From: Novosphingobium clariflavum
Lineage (GTDB): Bacteria; Pseudomonadota; Alphaproteobacteria; Sphingomonadales; Sphingomonadaceae
Length of the DNA: 64,000 nucleotides
Direction: 5' to 3'
NCBI RefSeq assembly: GCF_026420865.1
Contig: NZ_JAPCWC010000001.1
Span: 248,001-312,000 of the forward strand
Part shown: positions 1 through 8,642 of the stretch, one piece after another
Layout of the letters: every line of letters starts with the position of its first letter
How positions within the stretch are numbered: the first letter of the stretch is position 1
Made by a program: the position numbers and the translations under genes
The notes under the pieces: generated by a model
Told to the model about the DNA's origin: nothing
The model's input: only the letters and a program-made list of their open reading frames with translations
Database searches by the model: none

Positions 1-394
1 CGGTGGCGCGGGCGAGTTCGGCCTCGCTGGCGCGGAGCCACTGCGCGTGCCGGGTCTCATTACGGTAGCGGATCAGCAGGTAGCCGATACCTGCCACCAG
101 CAGGTTGGTGGTGCCTGACAACGCGCGGTTGATTAGCGCGACTTCGGGACCGAGGCCGTCGGGGGCGACGAAATAGGCGATGAATGCGCAGCCGATGCCG
201 GCGATCGCGGCGAGCAGCGGGATGACCTTGCGCTGCGCGGCATAGGCCAGCACGGTGGGAAGCAGATAGAGCACGCTGACGCCGGTGCCGAGCGGCACCA
301 GAATGTCCAGGGCAAGGCACAGCACGAGCGCGCCGGTAACCGCCGCTGCAATCTTGTTCTGCGGCGTGAATGCCGGGCCTGGTGTCATCGTCAT
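1..394 (-). CDS. Sensor histidine kinase, N-terminal membrane part (partial)
   Basis: Reading the minus strand from ATG at 394 gives about 131 residues open to the window edge. They begin MTMTPGPAFTPQNKIAAAV. Several hydrophobic segments follow (about residues 14-32, 36-52, 55-72 and 93-105), then a polar stretch (IRYRNETRHAQWLRASEAEL) that looks like the linker from a membrane sensor region to a coiled coil or PAS domain. This layout is typical of PAS-containing sensor histidine kinases and of some diguanylate cyclases. The catalytic domains lie outside the window, so the kinase call is inference from architecture. The gene is transcribed away from the S9 peptidase, and the ribosome-binding site is weak. 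Confidence 0.55.
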   Translation of the reverse strand, partial: MTMTPGPAFTPQNKIAAAVTGALVLCLALDILVPLGTGVSVLYLLPTVLAYAAQRKVIPLLAAIAGIGCAFIAYFVAPDGLGPEVALINRALSGTTNLLVAGIGYLLIRYRNETRHAQWLRASEAELARAT

Positions 395-684
395 ACTCTG
401 GGAGAGGAAACCGGCACGCGGCAGGACGGCGCGGCCCCCAACCCATGCGCGCGTCCGGATCAGGGCTCTAACGTATAAGTTGCCGGATCGTTCCCGGCTA
501 CAGCGCATTGATTTTGCTTGATGCGCTTTTGCCGCGATCGTGCGGCGTCCGGGCTTGCCAGTTCGCGCTTGCGCGCTAGTGAATTGATTTTGACGTTTGC
601 ATCCCCTGGCGGATCGGATGGGTTTGCAAATGGCAGAATCGAACCACCAGGCTCCCGCGCCACCATTCGATTGAGGGCAAGATC
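395..684. other. Intergenic region between divergent genes
   Basis: About 290 bases separate the kinase start from the S9 peptidase start. Promoters for both divergent genes must lie here, but I see no convincing -35/-10 pair, strong dyad or repeat. Short ORFs overlapping it are low-quality shadows. Confidence 0.5.
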
Positions 685-2820
685 TTGAAATCCATGCTGC
701 GCGGCGTGTTCGCCACGTCTTTCCTGATGATGAGTCTCACAACCATGTCCCATGCCGCAACACCAGCCGATGCCGCCCAGCCCGCCAGCGACCGCTGGAT
801 CTGGCTGGAGGATCTTGAGGGCAAGCCGGTGATGGACTGGGTGAAGGCGCATAATGCCGTCACCGAAAAGCGTCTCGAGGGCGATCCGCGCTACCAGACC
901 TTCTACGATCAGGCGCTGGCCATCTCCGGCGCCAAGGATCGCATTCCCGCGCCGCATTTCCTTGGCGGGCAGATTTACAACTTCTGGCAGGACGAGCAGC
1001 ACTTGCGCGGCATCTGGCGGCGCACGTCGCTGGCGGACTACCGTTCGGCCGCTCCGCGCTGGGAGACGGTGCTCGACGTCGACGCGCTGGGCAAGGCCGA
1101 AGGCAGGAGCTGGGTCTATCAGGGCTCGGACTGTCTCGAGCCGGAGCAGCGCCTGTGCCTCGTTTCCTTGTCCGACGGCGGCGAGGACGCGGTCGAGGTG
1201 CGCGAGTTCGACCTGCAGGCCCGCGCCTTCGTGCCGGGCGGTTTCCACATTCCGCGTGCCAAGCAGGGCATCGCCTGGGAAGACGCCGACCATCTGCTGG
1301 TCGCCACCGAATGGACGCCGGGCGACATGACCGGTTCGCTCTATCCCTACATCGTCAAGCGCGTCACGCGCGGCCGCCCGCTGTCCGAGGCGGTGGAGGT
1401 CTATCGCGGGCAGAAGAGCGACCTCGGCGTGTTCCCGGCGGTCCTTCACGATGCGCAGGGCCACCGCCTGGCCTATGTCTCGCGGGCGATCGACTTCTTC
1501 CACCAGCAGACCCTGGTCATGGCCGCGGACGGCAAGCTGCATGCCCTCGCCGTGCCGCAGAAGGTCGCGGTGGCGGGGCTGGTGGCGGGACAGGTGGTGT
1601 TCCGCCTCGACGAGGCCTGGGGCGATCTGCCGGCGGGTTCGGTGGCAACGGTTCCGCTGGATGAGCTGCTGGCCCGTCCCGAGGCGCTGAAGCCCCGGCT
1701 GGCCTGGAAGCCGGCCGCGCGCGAGGCGCTGGACGGCATCTCGGCCACGCGCGACCGGCTGCTGCTCTCGGTGCTGGACAACGTCAACGGGCGCCTGCTG
1801 TCGCTGGCGCCGGTGGCCGGTGGCGGCTGGAGCGAGCAGACCCTGCCGCTGCCCGACAAGATGGCGCTGAACTTCGGTTCGGCGGATTTCGGCAGCAATC
1901 TTACCTTCGCGTCGGCGGAAGGCTTCACCACGCCGAGCACGCTCTATCTGGTCGATGCCGCCGGCAGTGCTCCGGCCGAGCCGCTCAAGAGCCTGCCGCC
2001 GCGCTTCGACGCCGCCGGCCTTGTCGTCGAGCAGCGCGATGCGGTGTCGAGCGACGGCACCGCGATCCCCTATTTCCTCGTGCACCGCAAGGACATCGTG
2101 CCGGACGGCTCCACCCCGGTCCTGCTCAACGCCTATGGCGGGTTCCAGGCGAGTTCGACGCCGCATTACCTCACTACGTACGGCAAGCTGTGGCTGGAGC
2201 GCGGCGGCGCCTTTGCGCTGGCCAATATCCGCGGCGGCGGCGAGTTCGGCCCGCAGTGGCACGAGGCGGCGCTGAAGACGAAACGGCAGGTCGCCTATGA
2301 CGATTTCGCCGCGGTCGCGCGCAACCTGATCGACAGCCGGATCACCTCGCCGCAGCGGCTCGGCATCATCGGCGGCTCCAACGGCGGCCTGCTGATGGGC
2401 GTGGAGATGACGCAGCACCCCGAGCTTTACGGCGCCGTCGTCATCCAGGTGCCGCTGCTCGACATGATCCGTATCGGCAAGATCGCCGCCGGCGCCAGCT
2501 GGCAGGGCGAGTATGGCGATGTCGAGGCCGATCCCGAAGTGCGCGCGTTCTGGGAGAAGACCTCGCCCTACCACGCCTTGCGCAAGGGGGTGGCATACCC
2601 CGAGCCCTACATCTTCACCACCACCCGCGACGACCGCGTCGGTCCGCAGCATGCGCGCAAGTTCGCCGCGCGCATGGAGGAGCTGGGGCTGCCCTTCTAC
2701 TTCTACGAGAACACCGAGGGCGGTCACGGCTCGGGCGCCGACATCCGCCAGTCGGCCAAGACCACCGCGCTGTGGATGACCTATCTCACGCAGAAGCTGA
2801 TGGATTCGCCCAGGCCCTGA
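685..2820 (+). CDS. Secreted prolyl oligopeptidase family serine peptidase (S9A)
   Basis: A 711-residue peptidase that would cleave short proline-containing peptides in the periplasm. The start is TTG at 685, placed 7 bases after a GAGGG ribosome-binding site; ATG at 694 is the alternative. A signal peptide is visible (hydrophobic run, then SHA-ATPADA). The N-terminal part (about 30-430) fits the seven-bladed propeller that gates the active site. The C-terminal alpha/beta-hydrolase domain carries the triad: Ser565 in GGSNGG, Asp649 or Asp650 in TTTRDDRVG, and His681 in EGGHGSG. Length matches the S9A family. It is a single-gene unit followed by a tandem repeat. Substrate specificity within S9 cannot be read from the sequence. 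Confidence 0.9.
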   Translation: MKSMLRGVFATSFLMMSLTTMSHAATPADAAQPASDRWIWLEDLEGKPVMDWVKAHNAVTEKRLEGDPRYQTFYDQALAISGAKDRIPAPHFLGGQIYNFWQDEQHLRGIWRRTSLADYRSAAPRWETVLDVDALGKAEGRSWVYQGSDCLEPEQRLCLVSLSDGGEDAVEVREFDLQARAFVPGGFHIPRAKQGIAWEDADHLLVATEWTPGDMTGSLYPYIVKRVTRGRPLSEAVEVYRGQKSDLGVFPAVLHDAQGHRLAYVSRAIDFFHQQTLVMAADGKLHALAVPQKVAVAGLVAGQVVFRLDEAWGDLPAGSVATVPLDELLARPEALKPRLAWKPAAREALDGISATRDRLLLSVLDNVNGRLLSLAPVAGGGWSEQTLPLPDKMALNFGSADFGSNLTFASAEGFTTPSTLYLVDAAGSAPAEPLKSLPPRFDAAGLVVEQRDAVSSDGTAIPYFLVHRKDIVPDGSTPVLLNAYGGFQASSTPHYLTTYGKLWLERGGAFALANIRGGGEFGPQWHEAALKTKRQVAYDDFAAVARNLIDSRITSPQRLGIIGGSNGGLLMGVEMTQHPELYGAVVIQVPLLDMIRIGKIAAGASWQGEYGDVEADPEVRAFWEKTSPYHALRKGVAYPEPYIFTTTRDDRVGPQHARKFAARMEELGLPFYFYENTEGGHGSGADIRQSAKTTALWMTYLTQKLMDSPRP

Positions 2821-2846
2821 CACGGCCCGAGCATTGCATCCGGGCA

Positions 2847-2947
2847 AGGGGCCGGCCCTAACCGCGAACAGGGGCCGGCCCTAACCCCGACAGGGGCCGG
2901 CCCTAACCCCGACAGGGGCCAGCCCAAACCCCGACAGGGGCCGGGGG
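2847..2947. repeat. 22-bp tandem repeat, about 4.5 copies
   Basis: Consecutive units start at 2847, 2870, 2892, 2914 and 2936. Each opens with AGGGGCCGGCCC or a one-base variant and continues with TAACCCCGAC or a variant. The first unit is 23 bp, the next three 22 bp, and the last is truncated. Each of the first three contains the self-complementary core GGGCCGGCCC. The array starts 27 bases after the S9 peptidase stop, so it may act as that gene's 3' structure. Confidence 0.9.
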
Positions 2948-2963
2948 CGACGCGAATGTCCCG

Positions 2964-3035
2964 CCGGTCCTTGCCATTTTCAGGCGATTTCGGGTAAGGG
3001 GGCCGGCATTCGCAAGGACCCGGTGAGAATCCGGG
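2964..3035 (+). promoter_or_regulatory. Possible structured 5' leader of the SulP gene
   Basis: GGTCCTTGC (2966-2974) pairs perfectly with GCAAGGACC (3012-3020), enclosing about 37 bases. It is followed at once by a second hairpin, CCCGG-TGAGAAT-CCGGG (3019-3035). The second hairpin resembles a segment found in cobalamin riboswitches, but the diagnostic B12-box and the CGCAACTGT-type core are missing. I call it only a possible RNA fold. The gap to the SulP start is about 105 bases. Confidence 0.25.
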
Positions 3036-3140
3036 TGGCTATCCCGGCCGCCGATCCGCCGGGCAACCTCCACATGGACAGCCTTTCCCAGCTCCCGCTC
3101 GCGGGCGCTGCGCCATGTGTTGCGTTTCTTGACAGGCAAA

Positions 3141-4619
3141 ATGAACTCCAGACCCTCCCGTTTCCGGACCGAATGGTTCGCCAGCGCCGGACAGGCACGC
3201 CGTGACGTGCTGTCGGGCATCGTCGTCGCGCTTGCGCTGATCCCCGAAGCCATCGGCTTTTCCGTCATTGCCGGGGTCGATCCTCGCGTCGGCCTTTACG
3301 CCTCGGTGGCGATCGCCATCGTCATCTCGCTGCTCGGCGGTCGTCCGGCGATGATCTCGGCGGCGACCGCGGCGGTGGCGGTCGTCGTCACCCCGCTGGT
3401 GCGCGATCACGGCGTCAGCTACCTCTTTGCCGCGACCGTGCTGATGGGCCTGTTCCAGATCGCCGCCGGTCTCCTGCGGCTCGACCTGCTGATGCAGTTC
3501 GTCTCGCGCTCGGTCGTCACCGGCTTCGTCAATGCCCTGGCGATCCTGATCTTCATCGCCCAGCTGCCGCAGTTCGTTGACGTGACCTGGCATACTTACG
3601 CGATGGTCGCGGGCGGCCTGGCGATCATCTACCTGCTGCCGCGCGTGACCCGGGCGGTGCCCTCGCCCTTGGTGGCGATCCTCGTGCTGGCGGCGATCAG
3701 CATCGCGCTCGGCCTGCCGGTGCGCACGGTGGGCGACATGGGGCGCCTGCCCGAAGGCCTGCCGGGCCTGTCCCTGCCGCATGTTCCCCTGACGCTCGAG
3801 ACGCTGCGGATCATCCTGCCCTATTCGTTGACGATGGCGGCGGTCGGCCTGCTGGAATCGATGATGACCGCGCAGATCGTCGACGACATGACCGACAGCG
3901 AAAGTGACAAGCGGCGCGAATGCATGGGGCAGGGCGGTGCCAATATCGCCGCAGCCCTGGTCGGCGGCATGGGCGGCTGCGCGATGATCGGGCAGTCGGT
4001 CATCAATGTCGGTTCAGGCGGGCGAACCCGCCTGTCGACGCTGGTCGCGGGCGTGTTCCTGCTGTTCCTGCTGGCGGTGCTTGGCCCGGTCGTCGGGCGT
4101 ATCCCGATGCCGGCGCTGGTGGCGGTGATGATCATGGTCTCGATCGGCACGTTCAGCTGGGCCTCGATCCCCAATCTGCTGCGCCATCCGCCGACCTCGT
4201 CGGTGGTCATGGCGGCAACGGTCGCGGTGGTGGTGGCGACCCACGATCTGGCGCGCGGCGTGCTGGTGGGGGTCCTGCTTTCGGGCCTGTTCTTCGCAGG
4301 CAAGGTGCAGCGCATGTTCGCGGTTGAGCGCGAGGAAGCCGGAGACCGGGTGACCTACCGGGTCAGCGGCGAAATCTTCTTTGCATCGGTTGCCCGCTTC
4401 GCGCGGGCCTTCACGGCGGAACCGGGACGCCATGTGCGCATCGACGTGAGCGACGCGCATTTCTGGGACATCTCGGCCGTCGGCGCACTCGACAAGGTCA
4501 TCGCCCGCCTGCGCCGTGATGGCTCGCAGGTTGAGGTCGCCGGTTACAACGAGGCCAGCGCCAACCTTGTCGATCGCTTCGCCCTGCACGACAAGCAGGT
4601 GGAACTGGCGGCGCATTGA
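3141..4619 (+). CDS. SulP/SLC26 family inorganic anion transporter
   Basis: About 492 residues. An inner-membrane anion transporter (sulfate, bicarbonate or similar). The N-terminal three quarters hold many hydrophobic helices, beginning with the SulP-typical segment [38 protein letters not shown] (quoted only in part). A C-terminal STAS domain (about residues 400-490) includes [19 protein letters not shown] chose ATG at 3141; an in-frame GTG at 3117 would add eight residues without better support. The transported anion cannot be told from sequence. It converges on the MarR gene, with a shared hairpin between them. Confidence 0.88.
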   Translation: MNSRPSRFRTEWFASAGQARRDVLSGIVVALALIPEAIGFSVIAGVDPRVGLYASVAIAIVISLLGGRPAMISAATAAVAVVVTPLVRDHGVSYLFAATVLMGLFQIAAGLLRLDLLMQFVSRSVVTGFVNALAILIFIAQLPQFVDVTWHTYAMVAGGLAIIYLLPRVTRAVPSPLVAILVLAAISIALGLPVRTVGDMGRLPEGLPGLSLPHVPLTLETLRIILPYSLTMAAVGLLESMMTAQIVDDMTDSESDKRRECMGQGGANIAAALVGGMGGCAMIGQSVINVGSGGRTRLSTLVAGVFLLFLLAVLGPVVGRIPMPALVAVMIMVSIGTFSWASIPNLLRHPPTSSVVMAATVAVVVATHDLARGVLVGVLLSGLFFAGKVQRMFAVEREEAGDRVTYRVSGEIFFASVARFARAFTAEPGRHVRIDVSDAHFWDISAVGALDKVIARLRRDGSQVEVAGYNEASANLVDRFALHDKQVELAAH

Positions 4620-4628
4620 GGGGCAGTT

Positions 4629-4653
4629 GGTGAGCGGCACCAGCCCGCTCACC
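4629..4653. terminator. Hairpin between convergent SulP and MarR genes
   Basis: Perfect 9-bp stem GGTGAGCGG / CCGCTCACC with a 7-base loop, starting 9 bases past the SulP stop and ending 7 bases before the MarR stop. Its place suggests a bidirectional terminator, but there is no T-run. Confidence 0.5.
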
Positions 4654-4660
4654 CTGACGT

Positions 4661-5125
4661 TCAGTCCGCCGTGCCGGTCTCCTCGAGGCTGAGCACGGCG
4701 GCGTCGATCTCGCGCAGCATGGCGACAAGGCCGTCAAGCTGCGCCCGGTCGAACCGCGCGAGAATGCGGCTCTCCAGTTCGAGCGCACGCGGCGCGATGC
4801 GGGCATGGAGATCCTTGCCGTCGGCCGTCAGCGCCAGCAAGTGGGAGCGCTTGTCGCCCGGGTTGCGGCGTTTCCCGATCAGCCCGCGCGCGGTCAGGGC
4901 GATGGCGGCGCGGCTGACCGTCACCTTGTCCATGCGGGTGCGCGCGCAGATGTCCTGCTGGGTGATCTCGCCCGACTGGGCCACCCAGGACAGCACCCGC
5001 CATTCCGGAATGCCGATCCGGAACCAGGCCTGATAGGCCCCGGCGACATATTCGCTGACGAGCCCGGCGGTATAGGAAAGGCGGTAGGGAATGAAGCTGT
5101 CGAGCTGGAGCGGCGTGTCCGTCAT
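4661..5125 (-). CDS. MarR family regulator of the homogentisate operon
   Basis: 154 residues with a MarR winged helix-turn-helix (about 53-100: ITQQDICARTRMDKVTVSRA, then the wing RRNPGDKRSHLLALT). It is transcribed divergently from hmgA across 76 bases that contain two near-identical 18-bp dyads, so it most likely represses hmgA-fahA-maiA and itself, with an aromatic intermediate as inducer. The regulatory link is inferred from position and operators. In pseudomonads hmgA is controlled by an IclR-type protein, so this would be a different regulator class doing the same job. Confidence 0.85.
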   Translation of the reverse strand: MTDTPLQLDSFIPYRLSYTAGLVSEYVAGAYQAWFRIGIPEWRVLSWVAQSGEITQQDICARTRMDKVTVSRAAIALTARGLIGKRRNPGDKRSHLLALTADGKDLHARIAPRALELESRILARFDRAQLDGLVAMLREIDAAVLSLEETGTAD

Positions 5126-5132
5126 CCGCAGA

Positions 5133-5150
5133 TAGTATCATTTGACACCA
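5133..5150. promoter_or_regulatory. Operator copy 1 for the MarR regulator
   Basis: TAGTATCATTTGACACCA, 8 bases upstream of the MarR start codon. Its reverse complement, TGGTGTCAAATGATACTA, matches operator copy 2 at 15 of 18 positions. It sits where binding would block MarR transcription. Confidence 0.6.
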
Positions 5151-5169
5151 TTCTCGCAACCATGCAGGA

Positions 5170-5187
5170 TGGTAACAAATGATACCA
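5170..5187. promoter_or_regulatory. Operator copy 2 for the MarR regulator
   Basis: TGGTAACAAATGATACCA is an almost perfect 18-bp dyad with TGGTA/TACCA outer arms, of the size usual for MarR dimers. It lies 14 bases before the hmgA start and is inverted relative to copy 1, with centres 37 bp apart. Confidence 0.65.
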
Positions 5188-5201
5188 GATGGGAGACTCG
5201 G

Positions 5202-6545
5202 ATGCATGGGCCCCTGGCCGACCCCGATCGCGGCATGATGACCGGTTTTGCCAATCACTTCGCGACCGAGGCGGTCGCGGGTGCCTTGCCGCAAGGCCAG
5301 AACTCGCCGCAGCAGGTGCCCTACGGCCTCTATGCCGAGCAATTGTCCGGAACCGCGTTCACCGCGCCGCGCAAGGACAACCAGCGCAGCTGGCTGTACC
5401 GCCTGCGCCCGGCGGCGCATCACCCGGCCTATCGGCCCTATGCGCGCGAGACGCTGCTGCGCACCGGTCCGTTTGGCGAGGTGCCCCCGACGCCTAATCG
5501 GCTGCGCTGGGACCCGCTGCCGATCCCGGCGCAGCCGACCGATTTTGTCGATGGGCTGGTGACGCTGTGCGGCAATGGCGATGCGGCAACCGGTGTCGGC
5601 ATCGGCGTGCACCTCTACGCGGCCAACCGCTCGATGGAGCGGCGGGCATTCTACAGCGCCGATGGCGAACTGCTGATCGTCCCGCAGCAGGGGCGCCTGC
5701 GCATCGTCACCGAAATGGGCGTGATCGCGGCCGTGCCGCGGCAGATCGTGGTCATCCCGCGCGGGGTGCGGTTCAGGGTGGAGCTGCCCGATGGCGCCGC
5801 GCGGGGCTATGCTTGCGAGAATTACGGCGCGATCTTCCGCCTGCCGGATCTCGGCCCGATCGGCGCGAACGGCCTTGCCAATCCCCGCGATTTCGAGACC
5901 CCGCGGGCCGCCTTCGAGGACGACGATGCGCCCTTCGAGATCGTCCAGAAGTTCGGCGGCACGCTCTGGACCACCACGCTGTCGCATTCGCCGTTCGACG
6001 TCGTGGCATGGCACGGCAATCTGGCGCCCTATCGCTACGACCTCGGCGCGTTCAACACGATCAACACCGTGAGTTTCGACCACCCCGATCCGTCGATCTT
6101 CACGGTCCTGACCTCGCCCTCGGACACGCCGGGAACCGCCAACTGCGATTTCGTGATCTTCCCGCCGCGCTGGATGGTGGCGGAGCACACGTTCCGCCCG
6201 CCCTGGTTCCACCGCAACGTGATGAGCGAGTTCATGGGTCTCGTCCACGGCAGCTACGATGCCAAGGCGGGCGGTTTTGCGCCTGGCGGAGCCTCTCTGC
6301 ACAACCCCATGTCCGGCCACGGTCCCGACCGGGCGAGTTATGAAGCCGCCATCGGCGCGGACCTGCGCCCCCACCGGATCGAGGATACCATGGCCTTCAT
6401 GTTCGAGAGCCGGCACATGTTCCGGCCCACCCGTTTCGCGCTCGATACCCCGCTGTGCCAGCTCGATTACGATGACTGCTGGGCGGGCTTCCGCAAGGCG
6501 CAAGTGCCGCAGGCGAGCGGCTCCACTGGAGATGACAATACGTGA
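5202..6545 (+). CDS. hmgA: Homogentisate 1,2-dioxygenase
   Basis: 447 residues. Opens the ring of homogentisate to 4-maleylacetoacetate with Fe(II) and O2, the central step of tyrosine and phenylalanine breakdown. The N-terminus [20 protein letters not shown] and the iron ligands are conserved: His337 (FHRN), Glu343 (SEFMG) and His373 (GHGPD), the same spacing as in the human enzyme. The start is ATG at 5202, 5-10 bases after GGGAG; a longer TTG reading from 5142 would run through the operator. First gene of hmgA-fahA-maiA, overlapping fahA by 4 bases. Confidence 0.96.
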   Translation: MHGPLADPDRGMMTGFANHFATEAVAGALPQGQNSPQQVPYGLYAEQLSGTAFTAPRKDNQRSWLYRLRPAAHHPAYRPYARETLLRTGPFGEVPPTPNRLRWDPLPIPAQPTDFVDGLVTLCGNGDAATGVGIGVHLYAANRSMERRAFYSADGELLIVPQQGRLRIVTEMGVIAAVPRQIVVIPRGVRFRVELPDGAARGYACENYGAIFRLPDLGPIGANGLANPRDFETPRAAFEDDDAPFEIVQKFGGTLWTTTLSHSPFDVVAWHGNLAPYRYDLGAFNTINTVSFDHPDPSIFTVLTSPSDTPGTANCDFVIFPPRWMVAEHTFRPPWFHRNVMSEFMGLVHGSYDAKAGGFAPGGASLHNPMSGHGPDRASYEAAIGADLRPHRIEDTMAFMFESRHMFRPTRFALDTPLCQLDYDDCWAGFRKAQVPQASGSTGDDNT

Positions 6546-7834
6546 CCTTCCCCCGGATCGACGAGACGCATGACGCTGCCCTGACCTGCTGGGTCGAGGG
6601 GGCGCAGGGGCATGGCGAATTCCCGGTGCAGAACCTGCCTTACGGAGTGTTTTCGCACGGCGACGCGCGGCGGCGGCTGGGCGTGGCCATCGGCGAGTGG
6701 GTGCTCGACCTGGCTGGAATCGCCGATCTCCTGCCGGTCGGGCGCGATCTGCTCGGCGCGGCCACGCTCAACGGCCTGTTTGCCCTGCCGGCAGCCGACC
6801 GGCTCGCGCTGCGCCGCATGCTGAGCGCCCTGCTGTGCGACGAAAGCAAGCGCGCGCGTGTCGCAGAGCACCTCCATCCGGCAGGCGAATGCACGCTGCA
6901 CCTGCCGGCGGCGATCGGCGACTACACCGATTTCTACGTCGGCATCCACCACGCCGCCGACATCGGCAAGCTGTTCCGCCCGGACAATCCGCTGCTGCCC
7001 AACTACAAGTACGTGCCCATCGGTTATCACGGACGCGCCTCCTCGATCCGCCCTTCGGGCGTGCCGGTGCGCCGACCCTGCGGGCAGCGCAAGGCGCCCG
7101 AGGCCGCGGCGCCGACGTTCGGCCCCAGCGCAAGGCTCGATTACGAACTCGAACTGGGCGTCTGGATCGGGCCGGGCAACGCGCTGGGCGAAACCGTGCC
7201 GATCGGCGAAGCGGCCGATCACATCGCCGGGTTCTGCCTGCTCAACGACTGGTCCGCGCGCGATTTCCAGGCCTGGGAATACGTTCCGCTGGGCCCGTTC
7301 CTCGCCAAGAACTTCCAGTCGACGATCTCGCCCTGGGTGGTCACGGCCGAGGCTCTGGCGCCGTTCCGGCAGGCACAGCCGCCGCGTCCCGAAGGCGATC
7401 CGCGTCCGCTCGATTACCTCTGGGACGAGACCGATCAGGCGCATGGCGGGCTGGGGGTGGAGCTGGAGGTCTTCATCACCACGGCGGCCATGCGCGCGGC
7501 GGGGCTGGCGCCGCACCGGCTGTCGCACGGGCCGGCGAGCAACATGTACTGGACCGTGCAGCAGATGGTTACCCACCACGCCTCGAATGGGTGCAATCTG
7601 GCGCCGGGGGACCTGCTCGGCACCGGCACGATTTCCGCGCCGGTGCCGGATGGCTATGGCAGCCTGATGGAGCTGTCTCAGGGCGGCAAGGTGAAAGTTG
7701 CCCTCCCCGGCGGTGAGGAACGCACCTTCCTGGAAGATGGCGACGAGATCGTGCTGCGCGCCTGCGCCCGCCGCGAGGGTTATGCCGCGATCGGCTTCGG
7801 CGAATGCCGGGCCCGCGTCGAGCCGGCGCGGTGA
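6542..7834 (+). CDS. fahA: Fumarylacetoacetase
   Basis: 430 residues. Hydrolyses 4-fumarylacetoacetate to fumarate and acetoacetate, the last step of the homogentisate route. Family features include the FAH N-terminal domain (VQNLPYGVF near residue 25), the metal/active-site stretch [18 protein letters not shown] (about 124-141), and the conserved segment around [20 protein letters not shown]. The GTG start at 6542 overlaps the hmgA stop in GTGA, so translation is probably coupled. Confidence 0.96.
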   Translation: MTFPRIDETHDAALTCWVEGAQGHGEFPVQNLPYGVFSHGDARRRLGVAIGEWVLDLAGIADLLPVGRDLLGAATLNGLFALPAADRLALRRMLSALLCDESKRARVAEHLHPAGECTLHLPAAIGDYTDFYVGIHHAADIGKLFRPDNPLLPNYKYVPIGYHGRASSIRPSGVPVRRPCGQRKAPEAAAPTFGPSARLDYELELGVWIGPGNALGETVPIGEAADHIAGFCLLNDWSARDFQAWEYVPLGPFLAKNFQSTISPWVVTAEALAPFRQAQPPRPEGDPRPLDYLWDETDQAHGGLGVELEVFITTAAMRAAGLAPHRLSHGPASNMYWTVQQMVTHHASNGCNLAPGDLLGTGTISAPVPDGYGSLMELSQGGKVKVALPGGEERTFLEDGDEIVLRACARREGYAAIGFGECRARVEPAR

Positions 7835-8475
7835 GCGATCCGCGCCTGCACGGCTACTGGCGCTCGAGCGCGGCCTACCGCGTTCGTATCGCCCTGGGCC
7901 TTAAGGGTATCACCTATAGCCAGGTGACGCATGATCTGCGCAAGGGCGCGCAGGATGATCCGGCCTATCGCCGCCTTGCCCCGCAAGGGCTGGTGCCGGT
8001 GCTCGAAGCGGACGGGCTGACGTTGACGCAGAGCCCGGCGATCCTCGAATGGATCGAGGAGCGCTGGCCCGCGCCGCCCTTGCTGCCGCCCGATAGGGAC
8101 GGGCGCGCCGCCGTTCGCGCGATGGCCGCACTGATCGGCTGCGACGTCCATCCGCTCAACAACCTGCGCGTCCTCAAAAAGCTGCGAAGCGACTTCTCGG
8201 CCTCGGAAAGCCAGGTAAATGGCTGGATTTCCCATTGGATGTCCGAGGGTTTTGCGGCCCTCGAAGTGCTGGTGGGGCGCTATGGCGAGGGGCTTTGCCA
8301 CGGCGACCGGCCCAGCCTTGCCGACTGCTATCTGGTGCCGCAGCTCTATTCCGCCGAGCGTTTCGGGGTCGATCTGATGCCGTACCCCCGGCTTCGGGCG
8401 ATCGGCGCGCGCATGGCCGCGCTTCCCGCCGTGCAGGCTGCGCACCCCTCGCGCCAGCCTGACGGCGAGGGGTGA
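7831..8475 (+). CDS. maiA: Maleylacetoacetate isomerase (zeta-class GST)
   Basis: 214 residues. Isomerises 4-maleylacetoacetate to 4-fumarylacetoacetate using glutathione, linking the two neighbouring enzymes. The motif [19 protein letters not shown] near the N-terminus contains the serine pair typical of zeta GSTs, and the thioredoxin-like then all-helical layout fits. The GTG start at 7831 overlaps the fahA stop (GTGA). An upstream ATG at 7804 lies inside fahA and would add a nonhomologous tail. With hmgA and fahA it completes the pathway from homogentisate. Confidence 0.93.
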   Translation: MSDPRLHGYWRSSAAYRVRIALGLKGITYSQVTHDLRKGAQDDPAYRRLAPQGLVPVLEADGLTLTQSPAILEWIEERWPAPPLLPPDRDGRAAVRAMAALIGCDVHPLNNLRVLKKLRSDFSASESQVNGWISHWMSEGFAALEVLVGRYGEGLCHGDRPSLADCYLVPQLYSAERFGVDLMPYPRLRAIGARMAALPAVQAAHPSRQPDGEG

Positions 8476-8642
8476 CAGCCCCCCCGTGACAGCCGCACTT
8501 ACAGCCGCAAGGCCGACGCCATTTATGGCAGTTTGTTGCATTCGATTGCCGGGCCTCCGTCCGAGAGCCGTCCGCTGCGCCTATAATGCCGGAAAAGCCT
8601 GGCCGGATACGGCCTCGCCCCTCCCGTGCGATTGGACTGCTC

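Noticed and set aside
460..2847. 795-residue minus-strand ORF opposite the S9 peptidase
   Set aside because: It is a long shadow ORF of a GC-rich gene. Its translation is rich in Arg, Gly and His without a recognisable domain, while the plus strand gives a complete S9 triad.
3000..3100. Cobalamin riboswitch before the SulP gene
   Set aside because: Only one local element resembles it. The B12-box and the conserved core are absent, so it is listed only as a possible fold.
8526..8541. Sigma-54-like TGGCAGTTTGTTGCA upstream of the chemoreceptor
   Set aside because: The GG and GC elements are one base too close (9 instead of 10 between them), so it does not fit the -24/-12 rule.
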